Source: Chitinophaga skermanii (lineage in GTDB: Bacteria; Bacteroidota; Bacteroidia; Chitinophagales; Chitinophagaceae). Taken from it: a stretch of DNA of 64,000 nt. Position 1 is the first letter of the stretch, and the number at the start of each line of letters is the position of its first letter. Below the pieces are notes generated by a model that searched no databases, had not been told where the DNA came from, and saw nothing but the letters and a program-made list of their open reading frames with translations. The position numbers and the translations under genes are program-made. The stretch lies in NCBI RefSeq assembly GCF_003259335.1, contig NZ_QLLL01000004.1, positions 325,689 to 389,688 of the forward strand, read 5' to 3'. Positions 26,493 to 35,562 of the stretch are shown here, piece after piece.

Positions 26493-27845
26493 GTGGAGGG
26501 ATTGATGAAGAAATACGTTTTGATATTACTCGCGTGCTATAGTTGTGCCGGTGCCCAACAAGTTCAACAAACGGTAACACCCGCCTTGGCTTTTCCAACG
26601 GCTGAAGGTGCAGGGAAATATACCACAGGCGGCAGGCATGGAAAAGTAATCGTTGTAACAAACCTCAACGACAGCGGTGCAGGAAGTTTACGTGCTGCCG
26701 TGATGGAGAAATACCCAAGAATCGTAGTATTCGCGGTATCAGGAACGATTCAACTCAAGTCACCATTAAAAATCACTTCAGGCAACCTTACCATCGCTGG
26801 GCAATCTGCTCCCGGCGATGGTATTTGCATTAGGGATTACACGGTGTCGATCCAATCCAATAATGTAATACTCCGCTACTTGCGTTTCCGCTTAGGCGAT
26901 GAAACAAAACAAGAAGATGATGCTATTAATGCCATTCGCCGCGAGAATATTATTATCGATCATTGTTCCATGACTTGGGCTACGGATGAATGTGCTTCCT
27001 TTTATGATAACAAGCATTTTACGCTCCAATGGTGCATTATTGCCGAAAGCTTACGGCATTCTGTACATCATAAAGGTGAACATGGGTATGGTGGTATTTG
27101 GGGAGGACAAAGCGTGAGCTTCCACCACAATTTATTGGCCCATAATACCAGTAGAAACCCGCGCTTTTGTGGTGCCCGGTATACACACGATACGATCAAA
27201 GAGTTGGTAGATTTTCGCAATAACGTGTTGTACAATTGGGGCTTCAATAGTGCTTATGGAGGAGAAGGAGGAAATTGTAACATCGTGAATAACTACTACA
27301 AAGCGGGCCCCGCTACACGCAAAAGCGTAGCCAACCGTATTGTAAACCCTGCCGATACGCCGTATGGCAAATTCTTTATTGTAGGGAATTATGTCGACGG
27401 TTTCCCGGCTATTACCAACAACAACTGGGCAGGTGGTGTGCATTGCGCCGATAAAGAGGCTGCGAAAGCAACTTTACCTTTCCCTATTACGAGCATTCCT
27501 GCCGAAAGTGCAACTGATGCGTACGAACAAGTATTGCAACTGGTAGGCGCCAGTTACAAACGTGATGTAATCGATACCAGGATTGTGCAGGAAGTACGTA
27601 ACAACAACCCGAAACTGGGTAAAGAACAAAACGGGATCATCGATTCGCAAACAGAAGCAGGAGGTTGGCCTTTATTGAAAAGTTTACCGCCTTTGAAAGA
27701 TAGCGACAACGATGGTATGCCCGATGATTGGGAAGATGCTCATCACCTAGATAAACACAATCCCAACGACGCTGCCGGGCACCATTTACACCCGCAGTAC
27801 ACGAATATTGAAATATATGTAGAAAGTTTACTACAGCAAGCATAG
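26493..27845 (+). CDS. Pectate lyase, polysaccharide lyase family 1
   Basis: Cleaves homogalacturonan by beta-elimination, giving unsaturated ends. The signal peptide ends in GAQ. The beta-helix domain begins around residue 30 and shows family features: GGRHGKVIVVTNLNDSGAGS, ILRYLRFRLGDE, the calcium-site region IIIDHCSMTWATDECASFY, the GGIWGGQSVSFHHNLLAHN segment and SRNPRFCG with a candidate catalytic Arg. After residue 395 a DSDNDGMPDDWE calcium-binding-like motif appears. Start: ATG at 26493; an internal ATG at 26505 (MKKYVLILL) gives the better signal peptide. Gene lies 13 bases after susD. Confidence 0.93.
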   Translation: MEGLMKKYVLILLACYSCAGAQQVQQTVTPALAFPTAEGAGKYTTGGRHGKVIVVTNLNDSGAGSLRAAVMEKYPRIVVFAVSGTIQLKSPLKITSGNLTIAGQSAPGDGICIRDYTVSIQSNNVILRYLRFRLGDETKQEDDAINAIRRENIIIDHCSMTWATDECASFYDNKHFTLQWCIIAESLRHSVHHKGEHGYGGIWGGQSVSFHHNLLAHNTSRNPRFCGARYTHDTIKELVDFRNNVLYNWGFNSAYGGEGGNCNIVNNYYKAGPATRKSVANRIVNPADTPYGKFFIVGNYVDGFPAITNNNWAGGVHCADKEAAKATLPFPITSIPAESATDAYEQVLQLVGASYKRDVIDTRIVQEVRNNNPKLGKEQNGIIDSQTEAGGWPLLKSLPPLKDSDNDGMPDDWEDAHHLDKHNPNDAAGHHLHPQYTNIEIYVESLLQQA

Positions 27846-27849
27846 CCTT

Positions 27850-27880
27850 GCAAACGTTTTCGGCAACGATTGCGTAAAAA
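27850..27880. promoter_or_regulatory. Candidate LacI-family operator 2
   Basis: GGCAACGATTGCGTAAAA (27862-27879) has perfect GCAA/TTGC arms around CGA and shares the core AACGATTGCG with operator 1. A second ACGTTTT-containing half-site lies just before it (27853). It occupies the only large gap inside the pectin operon, 78 bases between PL1 and GH28. Confidence 0.5.
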
Positions 27881-27923
27881 AAGTAAACGAATCGATTTGA
27901 ATAGATAAAATAACTCATTACAA

Positions 27924-29585
27924 TTGTTGATGCGCACGCTTATGAAAGGACTTATTCGATACAGATTATTAGTGGCTTGCTTGCTGGGTAGCATGGCAGC
28001 AAACGCCCAACAATTGCCCAAAGTGGCGAGCACTTCTTTTAGAAAAGATACCCTACGCATTACCAACTACGGTGCTGTAGCTGGTGGCGTAGAATTGAAT
28101 ACAAAAGCAATTAATGCGGCCATTGCTGCCTGCTCTAAACGCGGCGGTGGTGTAGTGGTTATTCCTGAAGGTTTATGGGCAACAGGCCCTATAGTGTTAC
28201 AGTCGAATGTGAATTTGCATTTGCAAAGAAATGCCTTGTTACAGTTTACAGCCGATTTCGATCAATACCCTTTAATAAAAGCTAACTGGGAAGGTGTAGA
28301 ACAAATGCGTAATCAATCGCCTATATCAGCCGATAATGCCACGAATATCGCAATTACAGGCTACGGTATTATTGACGGTAATGGTGATGCTTGGCGCATG
28401 GTGAAGAAGGATAAACTAACCTCTTCTCAATGGAAACGCTTGGTTGCCGGTGGTGGTGTGTTATCGATTGATGAAAAAACATGGTACCCAACCGGTAAAT
28501 CACGCAAAGGTGCACAAGAGAAAAACCCGGGGTTCATTCAACCCGATCGTAATGCCGAGTACTACAACAGTGTTAAAGATTTCCTGCGTCCAAATTTACT
28601 TGTGTTCACAGGTTGTAAACGCATTTTATTAGAAGGCATTACGTTCCAAAATTCACCTGCTTGGTGCTTGCACCCTTTGATGTGCGAAGATGTAACTATT
28701 CGGAATATTTACGTTAAAAACCCGTGGTACGCGCAGAACGGGGATGGGATCGACCTCGAATCCTGCTCGCGTGTACAGCTCGATAATAGCACGTTTGATG
28801 TGGGCGACGATGGCATCTGTATTAAATCGGGCCGCGATGAAGCCGGTCGTAAAAGGGGCATGCCTTCACAATACATCTATATCAACAATTGCACCGTGTA
28901 CCATGCACATGGCGGCTTCGTAGTAGGCAGTGAAATGAGCGGTGGGGCAAAGCATATTTACGTGAACAATTGCACTTTCATTGGTACCGACATTGGTTTA
29001 CGTTTCAAAACAACCCGGGGTCGTGGTGGTATTGTGGAGCATATTTACGTGAATAATGTAAACATGAAAGATATTGTAGGGGAAGCGATCTTGTTCGATA
29101 TGTACTACGCTGCTGTAGATCCTATTCCGCTTACAGGTGAAAAGCGTGAGAAACCTACTGTTGTAACTTACCCAGTAACAGAAGCCACTCCTCAATTCCA
29201 ACACTTCGATATTCAAAACGTGGTGTGCGACGGTGCCGCAAAAGCAATTTTTGTACGCGGCTTACCGGAAATGAGTATCAAAGATATTCGTATTAAAAAC
29301 ACTATTATCAAAGCTAACGCAGGTATCGACATTACAGCGGCGGAGAATATTGATATATCAAATATTAATCTCATTATTCCCGCAGGCAACCCGGTTAGTC
29401 ATATTGTAGACAGTAAGAACGTGAAAATTGAACGCTTACAATACCCGGCAAATGTACCGGCATTGGTAAAAGTATCGGGAGCATTAACAAAAGGAATTCA
29501 ATTAGTAAAAACGGATGCTAGCAAAGCACAACAAGTAGTCATTTTCGAAGAAGGTGCTACAACAGCTAGCTTCACGCAACAATAA
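27924..29585 (+). CDS. Polygalacturonase, glycoside hydrolase family 28
   Basis: Hydrolyses galacturonan. A signal peptide ends at ANAQQ (start ATG 27924; ATG 27942 is an alternative giving MKGLIRYRLL). The right-handed beta helix carries the family 28 motifs: NGDGIDLESC (catalytic Asp), VGDDGICIKSG (Asp pair) and HAHGGFVVGSEMSGG (His) with the closing RFKTTRGRGG. An N-terminal Pectate_lyase_3-like segment (RITNYGAVAGGVELNTKAIN) is typical of Bacteroidota GH28. Length 553 aa. It is followed by the GH105 gene after 3 bases. Confidence 0.94.
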   Translation: MLMRTLMKGLIRYRLLVACLLGSMAANAQQLPKVASTSFRKDTLRITNYGAVAGGVELNTKAINAAIAACSKRGGGVVVIPEGLWATGPIVLQSNVNLHLQRNALLQFTADFDQYPLIKANWEGVEQMRNQSPISADNATNIAITGYGIIDGNGDAWRMVKKDKLTSSQWKRLVAGGGVLSIDEKTWYPTGKSRKGAQEKNPGFIQPDRNAEYYNSVKDFLRPNLLVFTGCKRILLEGITFQNSPAWCLHPLMCEDVTIRNIYVKNPWYAQNGDGIDLESCSRVQLDNSTFDVGDDGICIKSGRDEAGRKRGMPSQYIYINNCTVYHAHGGFVVGSEMSGGAKHIYVNNCTFIGTDIGLRFKTTRGRGGIVEHIYVNNVNMKDIVGEAILFDMYYAAVDPIPLTGEKREKPTVVTYPVTEATPQFQHFDIQNVVCDGAAKAIFVRGLPEMSIKDIRIKNTIIKANAGIDITAAENIDISNINLIIPAGNPVSHIVDSKNVKIERLQYPANVPALVKVSGALTKGIQLVKTDASKAQQVVIFEEGATTASFTQQ

Positions 29586-29588
29586 CTT

Positions 29589-31493
29589 ATGCGCGCTTTA
29601 CAGACATTATTACTGTGTGGAACTATCCTCGGTATTACGCCCACATTTGCACAAGAGGTAAACTATGGCAAAGCCATGGCTGAAACTGCTATGCATATAT
29701 GGCCGGATTCGCTTGTTTCATCGCCTGGTAAGCCTGCTAAATGGACATATGAACAAACCGTGATGCTTCGTGGCATCGAGGGAGTATGGCGGCAAACAGG
29801 CGATGGCAAGTACTTCGCGTATATACAAAAGAGTATGGATTTCTTCATCGACGAAAAAGGGAATATCCGTACTTACAAACTGAAGGATTACAATATTGAT
29901 AATACCATGCCCGGTGGCCTTTTGCTTACTTTGTATGAAGTAACAGGCAAGAAGAAATACTTATTGGCAGCACAGCAATTACGGCAACAATTGCAAGAAC
30001 AGCCCCGCACAAAAGCAGGCGGCTTCTGGCACAAAAAGATTTACCCTTACCAAATGTGGCTCGATGGTCTGTACATGGGCGAGCCTTTTTATACTGCTTA
30101 CACCAAGTATTTCGGACCCGATAGTTGCTATAACGATATTGCTCGCCAGTTCGAACTGATGGAACGTTTCTCGATCGATCAAAAAACAGGACTCATGTAC
30201 CACGGGTACGATGAATCTCGTGAACAGAAATGGTCGAACCCCCAAACAGGGAAAAGTCCTCATGTATGGGCGCGCGCAATGGGTTGGTACGGTATGGCTT
30301 TGGTAGATGTATTAGAAAACTTCCCTGCCAACCACCCGAAACGCCCTGCTTTGGTTGCCATCCTCAACAGGTATGCTACTACTATTGCGAAACATCAACA
30401 TGCTACTTCCTTATTGTGGTACAATATCTTGGATAAACCCGGTGAAGCCCGCAATTACTTTGAATCTTCTGCTAGTGCCATGTTCATTTATACCTTTTTG
30501 AAAGGTACCCGCTTAGGTGTGTTGCCTGTGAAATACCGCGCCATAGGGGAGAAGGCCTACGTGGAGCTGGTGAAGAATTTTGTGCAGAAGAACGGGGAAG
30601 GGTATTACGACTGGCACGGAACAGTTGCCGTATCGGGTTTAGGTGGAACACCTTACCGCGATGGTAGTTACGATTATTATATGGGTGAAAAAGTGGTAGT
30701 GAACGATGCAAAAGGTATGGGCGCTTTCATCCAAGCTGCAAATGAAATCAACTGGCTTCATACCCAAAATAAGCCAACACCCACTGTTACACTCGATTAT
30801 TTCTATAACCACGAAATAGACAGCGCCAGTGGCCAACAAATCCACTACACTTGGGAGCAACAATCAAACGGCGGGTTTAGCCAATTAGGCGATATCTTCC
30901 AACGGTATGGCGCGCGTATCCAAACACTCAAAACAAAGCCTACCAGTAAGAATTTGCAACATAGTGATATCTACATCATCGTGGACCCCGACAATGCAAA
31001 AGAGTCCAATTCCCCCGAATTGATAAATACCGTAGAAGCCGATGTTATTGCCAAGTGGGTGAAAGCCGGAGGCGTACTGGTACTGCTTGGTAATGATGTC
31101 GGTAACATGGAGTTCAAACATTTCAATGCACTTGCGGAAAGGTTTGGCCTGCATTTCAACGAAGACTCGCACAACCGGGTTACAGGTAAGCAATTCGAAA
31201 TGGGCGCTATTTCAGTGCCTGCACAACATGCCATCTTTCAGCAACAAACTACTTTGTATATGAAAGAAGTAGCCAGCATTACTACTACCCAAGGCGCTAC
31301 GCCTTTATTGGTAAAAGATGGTATCACCATGATGGCTATGGCAAAGTATGGCAAAGGCACCGTAGTAGCCGTAGGCGACCCATGGTTATACAACGAGTAT
31401 GTAGACGGACGAAAACTGCCACAGGAGTTGAATAATTACAAGCCGGCCGAAGATTTCGTACAATGGTTGATCGCACAAACGAAGGGGAAATGA
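29589..31493 (+). CDS. GH105 unsaturated (rhamno)galacturonyl hydrolase with C-terminal DUF4350-like domain
   Basis: Removes the unsaturated uronic acid left by pectate lyase. Signal peptide residues 1-22 ending TFAQ. Residues about 30-380 are the (alpha/alpha)6 GH105 domain, with WTYEQTVMLRGIEGVWRQTGD, YQMWLDGLYMGEPF (catalytic Asp) and WARAMGWYGMALVDVLE. From about residue 395 to the end (HEIDSASGQQIHYTWEQQSN, IIVDPDNAKESNSP, VKAGGVLVLLGNDVGNMEF and YGKGTVVAVGDPWLYNEY) is a GATase-like DUF4350 domain with no hydrolase role known. Its stop overlaps the pectinesterase start by 4 bases. Confidence 0.92.
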   Translation: MRALQTLLLCGTILGITPTFAQEVNYGKAMAETAMHIWPDSLVSSPGKPAKWTYEQTVMLRGIEGVWRQTGDGKYFAYIQKSMDFFIDEKGNIRTYKLKDYNIDNTMPGGLLLTLYEVTGKKKYLLAAQQLRQQLQEQPRTKAGGFWHKKIYPYQMWLDGLYMGEPFYTAYTKYFGPDSCYNDIARQFELMERFSIDQKTGLMYHGYDESREQKWSNPQTGKSPHVWARAMGWYGMALVDVLENFPANHPKRPALVAILNRYATTIAKHQHATSLLWYNILDKPGEARNYFESSASAMFIYTFLKGTRLGVLPVKYRAIGEKAYVELVKNFVQKNGEGYYDWHGTVAVSGLGGTPYRDGSYDYYMGEKVVVNDAKGMGAFIQAANEINWLHTQNKPTPTVTLDYFYNHEIDSASGQQIHYTWEQQSNGGFSQLGDIFQRYGARIQTLKTKPTSKNLQHSDIYIIVDPDNAKESNSPELINTVEADVIAKWVKAGGVLVLLGNDVGNMEFKHFNALAERFGLHFNEDSHNRVTGKQFEMGAISVPAQHAIFQQQTTLYMKEVASITTTQGATPLLVKDGITMMAMAKYGKGTVVAVGDPWLYNEYVDGRKLPQELNNYKPAEDFVQWLIAQTKGK

Positions 31494-32524
31494 AATTATT
31501 GATCTATCAATTACATATCATGCTTTGTTTGCTGGTTGCTAATTCAGCCCTGGCTATGGCCACGCGGCCTATTGTAGTATCGAAAGATGGAAAGGGACAC
31601 TTCACCTCCATTCAAGCTGCTATTAACAGTTTGAGCGATTCGTCGGGTACCCCCAGAACGATTCTTATTAAGAATGGCATTTATACGGAGAAAGTATACA
31701 TAGAGAAGCACAACATTATTCTACAAGGAGAAAGCATGGATAAAACAATCATCACCCAAGCAATAGCCCGCGATTATTGGCGCTGCTTGCATAATGATGA
31801 TTGGGGTGTAGCTACGATGAATATTGATGGGAATGATATTACACTTATCAACCTCACCATTCGTAACACCTACGGCAAAGATTATCCCAACGATGTTGTA
31901 CTCGATTGCCCAAAGGATTCTATCTCACCTAAGAAGAAAATCACAAAAGGCAGTCACCAAATGGCTTTGCGCACCATGAACGGTACGCGGTTACAAGCTT
32001 ACCGTTGCCACTTTATTGCCTATGGCGGCGATACGGTAAGTCCTTGGCAAACTGTTACCGGCATGTTTTATTTCAAAGATTGTGTAATGGAAGGCGGGGT
32101 AGATTTTTATTGCCCACGTGGTATAGCTATGGCAGAAGGTTGCACGTTTGTAGCTACCAGTGGAACAGCGGCTATTTGGCACGATGGAAGCGGGTTTGAA
32201 GATGCGAAAACGGTATTGAAGCATTGCACCTTCAAAGGGTACAACCAGTTCAAGTTGGGACGTTATCACCGCGATGCACAGTTCTATTTACTGTATTGCA
32301 CGTTCGATGAAAACATGGCCGATGAGGATATTTACCTCGTGCCTACTTCGAATGTGTTGCAGTGGGGAAGAAGGATTTATTACTATGATTGTCATCGTAC
32401 AGGTGGCGATTATGCATGGCATAAAAATAATTTGAATACTGCAAAAGGTACACCCCAAGCGGATCGTATCGATATCAACTGGGTATTTCAACAGCAGTGG
32501 AAACCGGGTAACATAAAACTTTAA
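31490..32524 (+). CDS. Pectin methylesterase, carbohydrate esterase family 8
   Basis: Removes methyl groups from homogalacturonan so that lyase and hydrolase can act. Signal peptide residues 1-26. The beta-helix motifs are present: SIQAAINSL, ILIKNGIYTEKVYIEKHNI, the region around WQTVTGMFYFKDC (in place of the usual QDTLY segment) and GGVDFYCPRG with the catalytic Asp. Start chosen at 31490, where ATGA overlaps the GH105 stop; the frame upstream is also open but lacks sense. The substituted first motif is worth noting but the catalytic Asp region is intact. Confidence 0.9.
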   Translation: MKLLIYQLHIMLCLLVANSALAMATRPIVVSKDGKGHFTSIQAAINSLSDSSGTPRTILIKNGIYTEKVYIEKHNIILQGESMDKTIITQAIARDYWRCLHNDDWGVATMNIDGNDITLINLTIRNTYGKDYPNDVVLDCPKDSISPKKKITKGSHQMALRTMNGTRLQAYRCHFIAYGGDTVSPWQTVTGMFYFKDCVMEGGVDFYCPRGIAMAEGCTFVATSGTAAIWHDGSGFEDAKTVLKHCTFKGYNQFKLGRYHRDAQFYLLYCTFDENMADEDIYLVPTSNVLQWGRRIYYYDCHRTGGDYAWHKNNLNTAKGTPQADRIDINWVFQQQWKPGNIKL

Positions 32525-32549
32525 GACTGTTTAAAATTGGCATAAGGGT

Positions 32550-34067
32550 ATGATTTTGTCACGTTATACATTGAAGAACATCCAATCGGCGCAAATGTCG
32601 GCGCCTGCGGAGGATTTATTGGAGTTGCCAGAAAAAGTATTGCAATTTGGTACAGGTGTGCTTTTGCGTGCTTTACCAGGGTATTTTATCGACAAAGCTA
32701 ACAAGCAAGGTGTGTTTAATGGGCGTATTGTTATGGTGAAAAGCACCACGCAAGGCAATGATGCCACGGCCTTCGAAAACCAAGACGGCCTATACACCTT
32801 ATGTGTACGAGGTATTGAAGACGGCCGGCCTGTACACGAAAATATCATCAACGCATCCGTAAGCCGGGTAATTGAAGCGCAACAAGATTGGCCTTCTGTG
32901 CTCGAATGCGCGCATAATCAACAATTGCAAATCATTATTTCGAATACCACGGAAGTAGGCATTCAACTGGTGAACGACGATATCCGGAGGCACCCACCTG
33001 TATCGTTCCCCGGTAAGTTATTGGCATTTCTGTATGAACGTTTCAAAGCCTTTAACGGCAGCCCTGCCAGCGGTATGGTCATTGTACCTACAGAGTTGTT
33101 GCCGGGTAATGGAAAAATATTAGAATCGATTGTACTCGAGCTAGCACATTTAAACGGGTTACAGGCCGACTTTATCGAATGGTTAGAACAACACAATCAT
33201 TTCTGCAATAGCTTGGTAGATCGTATTGTACCGGGGCGTCCATCGAGCGAACAAGCAGCTGCTATGCAAACAGATTGGGGATATAAAGATAGTCTTATCA
33301 CCATGACGGAACACTACCGCTTATGGGCTATTGAAGGAGATGAACACATCGCGAAGATATTATCATTTGCCACAGTAGATGAGGGCGTTATTGTAACCCC
33401 TAATATTCAGCAACACCGCGAATTAAAGCTTCGCTTACTGAACGGTACACATACACTCAGTTGCGCATTGGCTTTTTTAGCAGGCGAACAAACTGTTAAG
33501 TCGGCCATGGAAAACCCTGCTGTGGCTGGGTTTATTCATCATCTCATGATGGAAGAAATCGCACCCAGTATTCCCCACGATATTACATTAGCTACCGCGC
33601 ATGTATTCGGTGAGAAAGTACTCGACCGTTTCCGCAACCCGCATATCGAGCATTACTGGTTAAACATCAGTATGCAATACACTTCCAAATTACGCATGCG
33701 TTGCGTACCTATTCTGTTGAAACACTATGAACAATTTGAATGCCCGCCGCAAACCATGGCACTTGGCTTCGCGGCGTACTTAGTATTCATGCAGCCTACA
33801 AAGAAATCGGCAGAACAGTTTACAGGCCATTACAACGGGTACGATTACACCATTAACGACGATGCTGCCGATTACTTCTACCGCGCATGGCAAGGCTTTA
33901 CACCAGCCGCGCTTGTTCATGAAGTATTGTCGAACACGGCGTTGTGGGATGAAGACTTAAGTGTACTCCCAGGATTCAGCGAAGCAGTATTACAGCATGT
34001 ATTGGTGATTCTGCAAGATGGGGTTGTACATGCCATCGAGCAATTAGGGCATGCCCATAAAGTTTAA
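32550..34067 (+). CDS. uxaB: Tagaturonate reductase (altronate oxidoreductase)
   Basis: Reduces D-tagaturonate to D-altronate with NADH, the second step of the isomerase pathway for galacturonate. Length 505 aa and the polyol (mannitol) dehydrogenase family fold: N-terminal Rossmann opening VLQFGTGVLLRALPGYFIDK, IISNTTEVGIQLV, a NGTHTLSCALAFLAGEQTV motif and the C-terminal WLNISMQYTSKLRMRCVPIL. It lies 25 bases after the pectinesterase and 67 bases before uxaC. Fructuronate reductase (UxuB) belongs to the same superfamily; the pectin context supports UxaB. Confidence 0.92.
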   Translation: MILSRYTLKNIQSAQMSAPAEDLLELPEKVLQFGTGVLLRALPGYFIDKANKQGVFNGRIVMVKSTTQGNDATAFENQDGLYTLCVRGIEDGRPVHENIINASVSRVIEAQQDWPSVLECAHNQQLQIIISNTTEVGIQLVNDDIRRHPPVSFPGKLLAFLYERFKAFNGSPASGMVIVPTELLPGNGKILESIVLELAHLNGLQADFIEWLEQHNHFCNSLVDRIVPGRPSSEQAAAMQTDWGYKDSLITMTEHYRLWAIEGDEHIAKILSFATVDEGVIVTPNIQQHRELKLRLLNGTHTLSCALAFLAGEQTVKSAMENPAVAGFIHHLMMEEIAPSIPHDITLATAHVFGEKVLDRFRNPHIEHYWLNISMQYTSKLRMRCVPILLKHYEQFECPPQTMALGFAAYLVFMQPTKKSAEQFTGHYNGYDYTINDDAADYFYRAWQGFTPAALVHEVLSNTALWDEDLSVLPGFSEAVLQHVLVILQDGVVHAIEQLGHAHKV

Positions 34068-34134
34068 ATTGTTTTAGTAGGGGTAGCAGTTGCGTGTATG
34101 CGTTCCTGTTATCGCCTTAACCATATATCAGATC

Positions 34135-35541
34135 ATGAAAAAGTTTTTAGACGAGCACTTCCTTTTACACAATCGCACTGCGCAGATCTTGTACCACGAT
34201 TATGCGAAGCAAATGCCTATTATCGATTATCACTGTCATTTGCCACCGGCACAAATCGCGAACGATGTGCGTTTCGAGAACCTTACGCAGGTATGGTTAT
34301 ACGGCGATCATTACAAGTGGAGAGCAATGCGTACAAACGGCGTAGATGAAAGCTTTTGCACCGGTGCACAACCCGATTTTGCGAAGTTCGAGAAATGGGC
34401 GGAAACAGTACCGTATACATTACGCAACCCACTGTATCATTGGACACACTTGGAATTGCAACGTTACTTTGGCGTAGAAGACATTTTACACGCATCTTCC
34501 GCCCGCAACATCTACGATCATTGTACGAACTTATTACAAACCGGCGATTACAGTGTACGCAACCTACTACGCAAAATGAACGTGAAGATTGTGTGTACAA
34601 CAGACGACCCGGTAGATACCTTGCAAGAACATCAACAAATAAAGGCATCCGGTTTCGAGATAAAAGTATTGCCCGCTTTCAGGCCCGATAAAGCCATGAA
34701 CGTGGCAAATGTGAACGTATTTAATGATTATGTAACGAAGTTGGAAGCAGCTTCGGGCATACATATCACTTCCTTCCAAACCTATCTCGACGCGCTGAAG
34801 CAACGACACGATTATTTCGCCGCACAAAACTGCTCTGTATCCGACCATGGTCTTGAACAAATTTACGCGGCCGATTATACGGAACAAGAAATAGCAACAA
34901 TCTTCCAAAAGTTACGTGCCTTCAAAACACTGGATGTAAACGAGCAACTGAAATTCCAATCCGCCATGTTGTACCAGTTTGCGGAATGGAACTGGGAAAA
35001 AGGCTGGGTACAACAATTTCACCTCGGGGCATTGCGCAATAACAATTCGCGCATGATGCAACAACTAGGTGCCGATACCGGCTGGGATTCTATCGGCGAT
35101 TTCACCCAAGCAGCGGCACTTGCCAAGTTTTTAGATAAGTTAGATAGGAATAATAAACTAGCTAAAACTATTTTGTATAACTTGAATCCTGCCGACAACG
35201 AGTTAATGGCTACCATGATCGGGAATTTCAATGATGGTAGCAGTGCAGGGAAAATACAATACGGTGCCGCTTGGTGGTTCTTAGATCAGAAAGATGGCAT
35301 GACGAAACAAATTAATGCCCTGTCGAACATGGGATTATTAAGTCGTTCCGTTGGCATGCTCACCGATTCCCGCAGCTTTTTATCGTACCCACGCCACGAA
35401 TATTTCCGCCGCCTTTTATGTAACCTATTCGGCGAAGAAATAGAGAATGGCGAGTTGCCCAACGACGAGAAATGGGTAGGACAAGTGATACAAGACATTT
35501 GCTATAATAATGCCAACCAATATTTCAACTGGCCGAAGTAG
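34135..35541 (+). CDS. uxaC: Uronate isomerase
   Basis: Converts D-galacturonate to D-tagaturonate (or glucuronate to fructuronate). A 468-aa amidohydrolase-superfamily TIM barrel: MPIIDYHCHLPPAQIANDVRF carries the HxH metal site, WKWRAMRTNGV-type substrate contacts lie at YKWRAMRTNGVDE, VCTTDDPVDTL is the typical strand, and GADTGWDSIGDF near the end is conserved. The frame is open from 34090, but the ATG at 34135 (MKKFLDEHFLLHN) is the family start. It lies between uxaB and the transporter. Confidence 0.95.
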   Translation: MKKFLDEHFLLHNRTAQILYHDYAKQMPIIDYHCHLPPAQIANDVRFENLTQVWLYGDHYKWRAMRTNGVDESFCTGAQPDFAKFEKWAETVPYTLRNPLYHWTHLELQRYFGVEDILHASSARNIYDHCTNLLQTGDYSVRNLLRKMNVKIVCTTDDPVDTLQEHQQIKASGFEIKVLPAFRPDKAMNVANVNVFNDYVTKLEAASGIHITSFQTYLDALKQRHDYFAAQNCSVSDHGLEQIYAADYTEQEIATIFQKLRAFKTLDVNEQLKFQSAMLYQFAEWNWEKGWVQQFHLGALRNNNSRMMQQLGADTGWDSIGDFTQAAALAKFLDKLDRNNKLAKTILYNLNPADNELMATMIGNFNDGSSAGKIQYGAAWWFLDQKDGMTKQINALSNMGLLSRSVGMLTDSRSFLSYPRHEYFRRLLCNLFGEEIENGELPNDEKWVGQVIQDICYNNANQYFNWPK

Positions 35542-35562
35542 CCATCTTAAAAATTCCATGTT

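Noticed and set aside
30614-30632. TGGCACG-containing sigma-54-like sequence in the GH105 gene
   Set aside because: The -12 GC is out of spacing and the site lies inside a conserved coding region.
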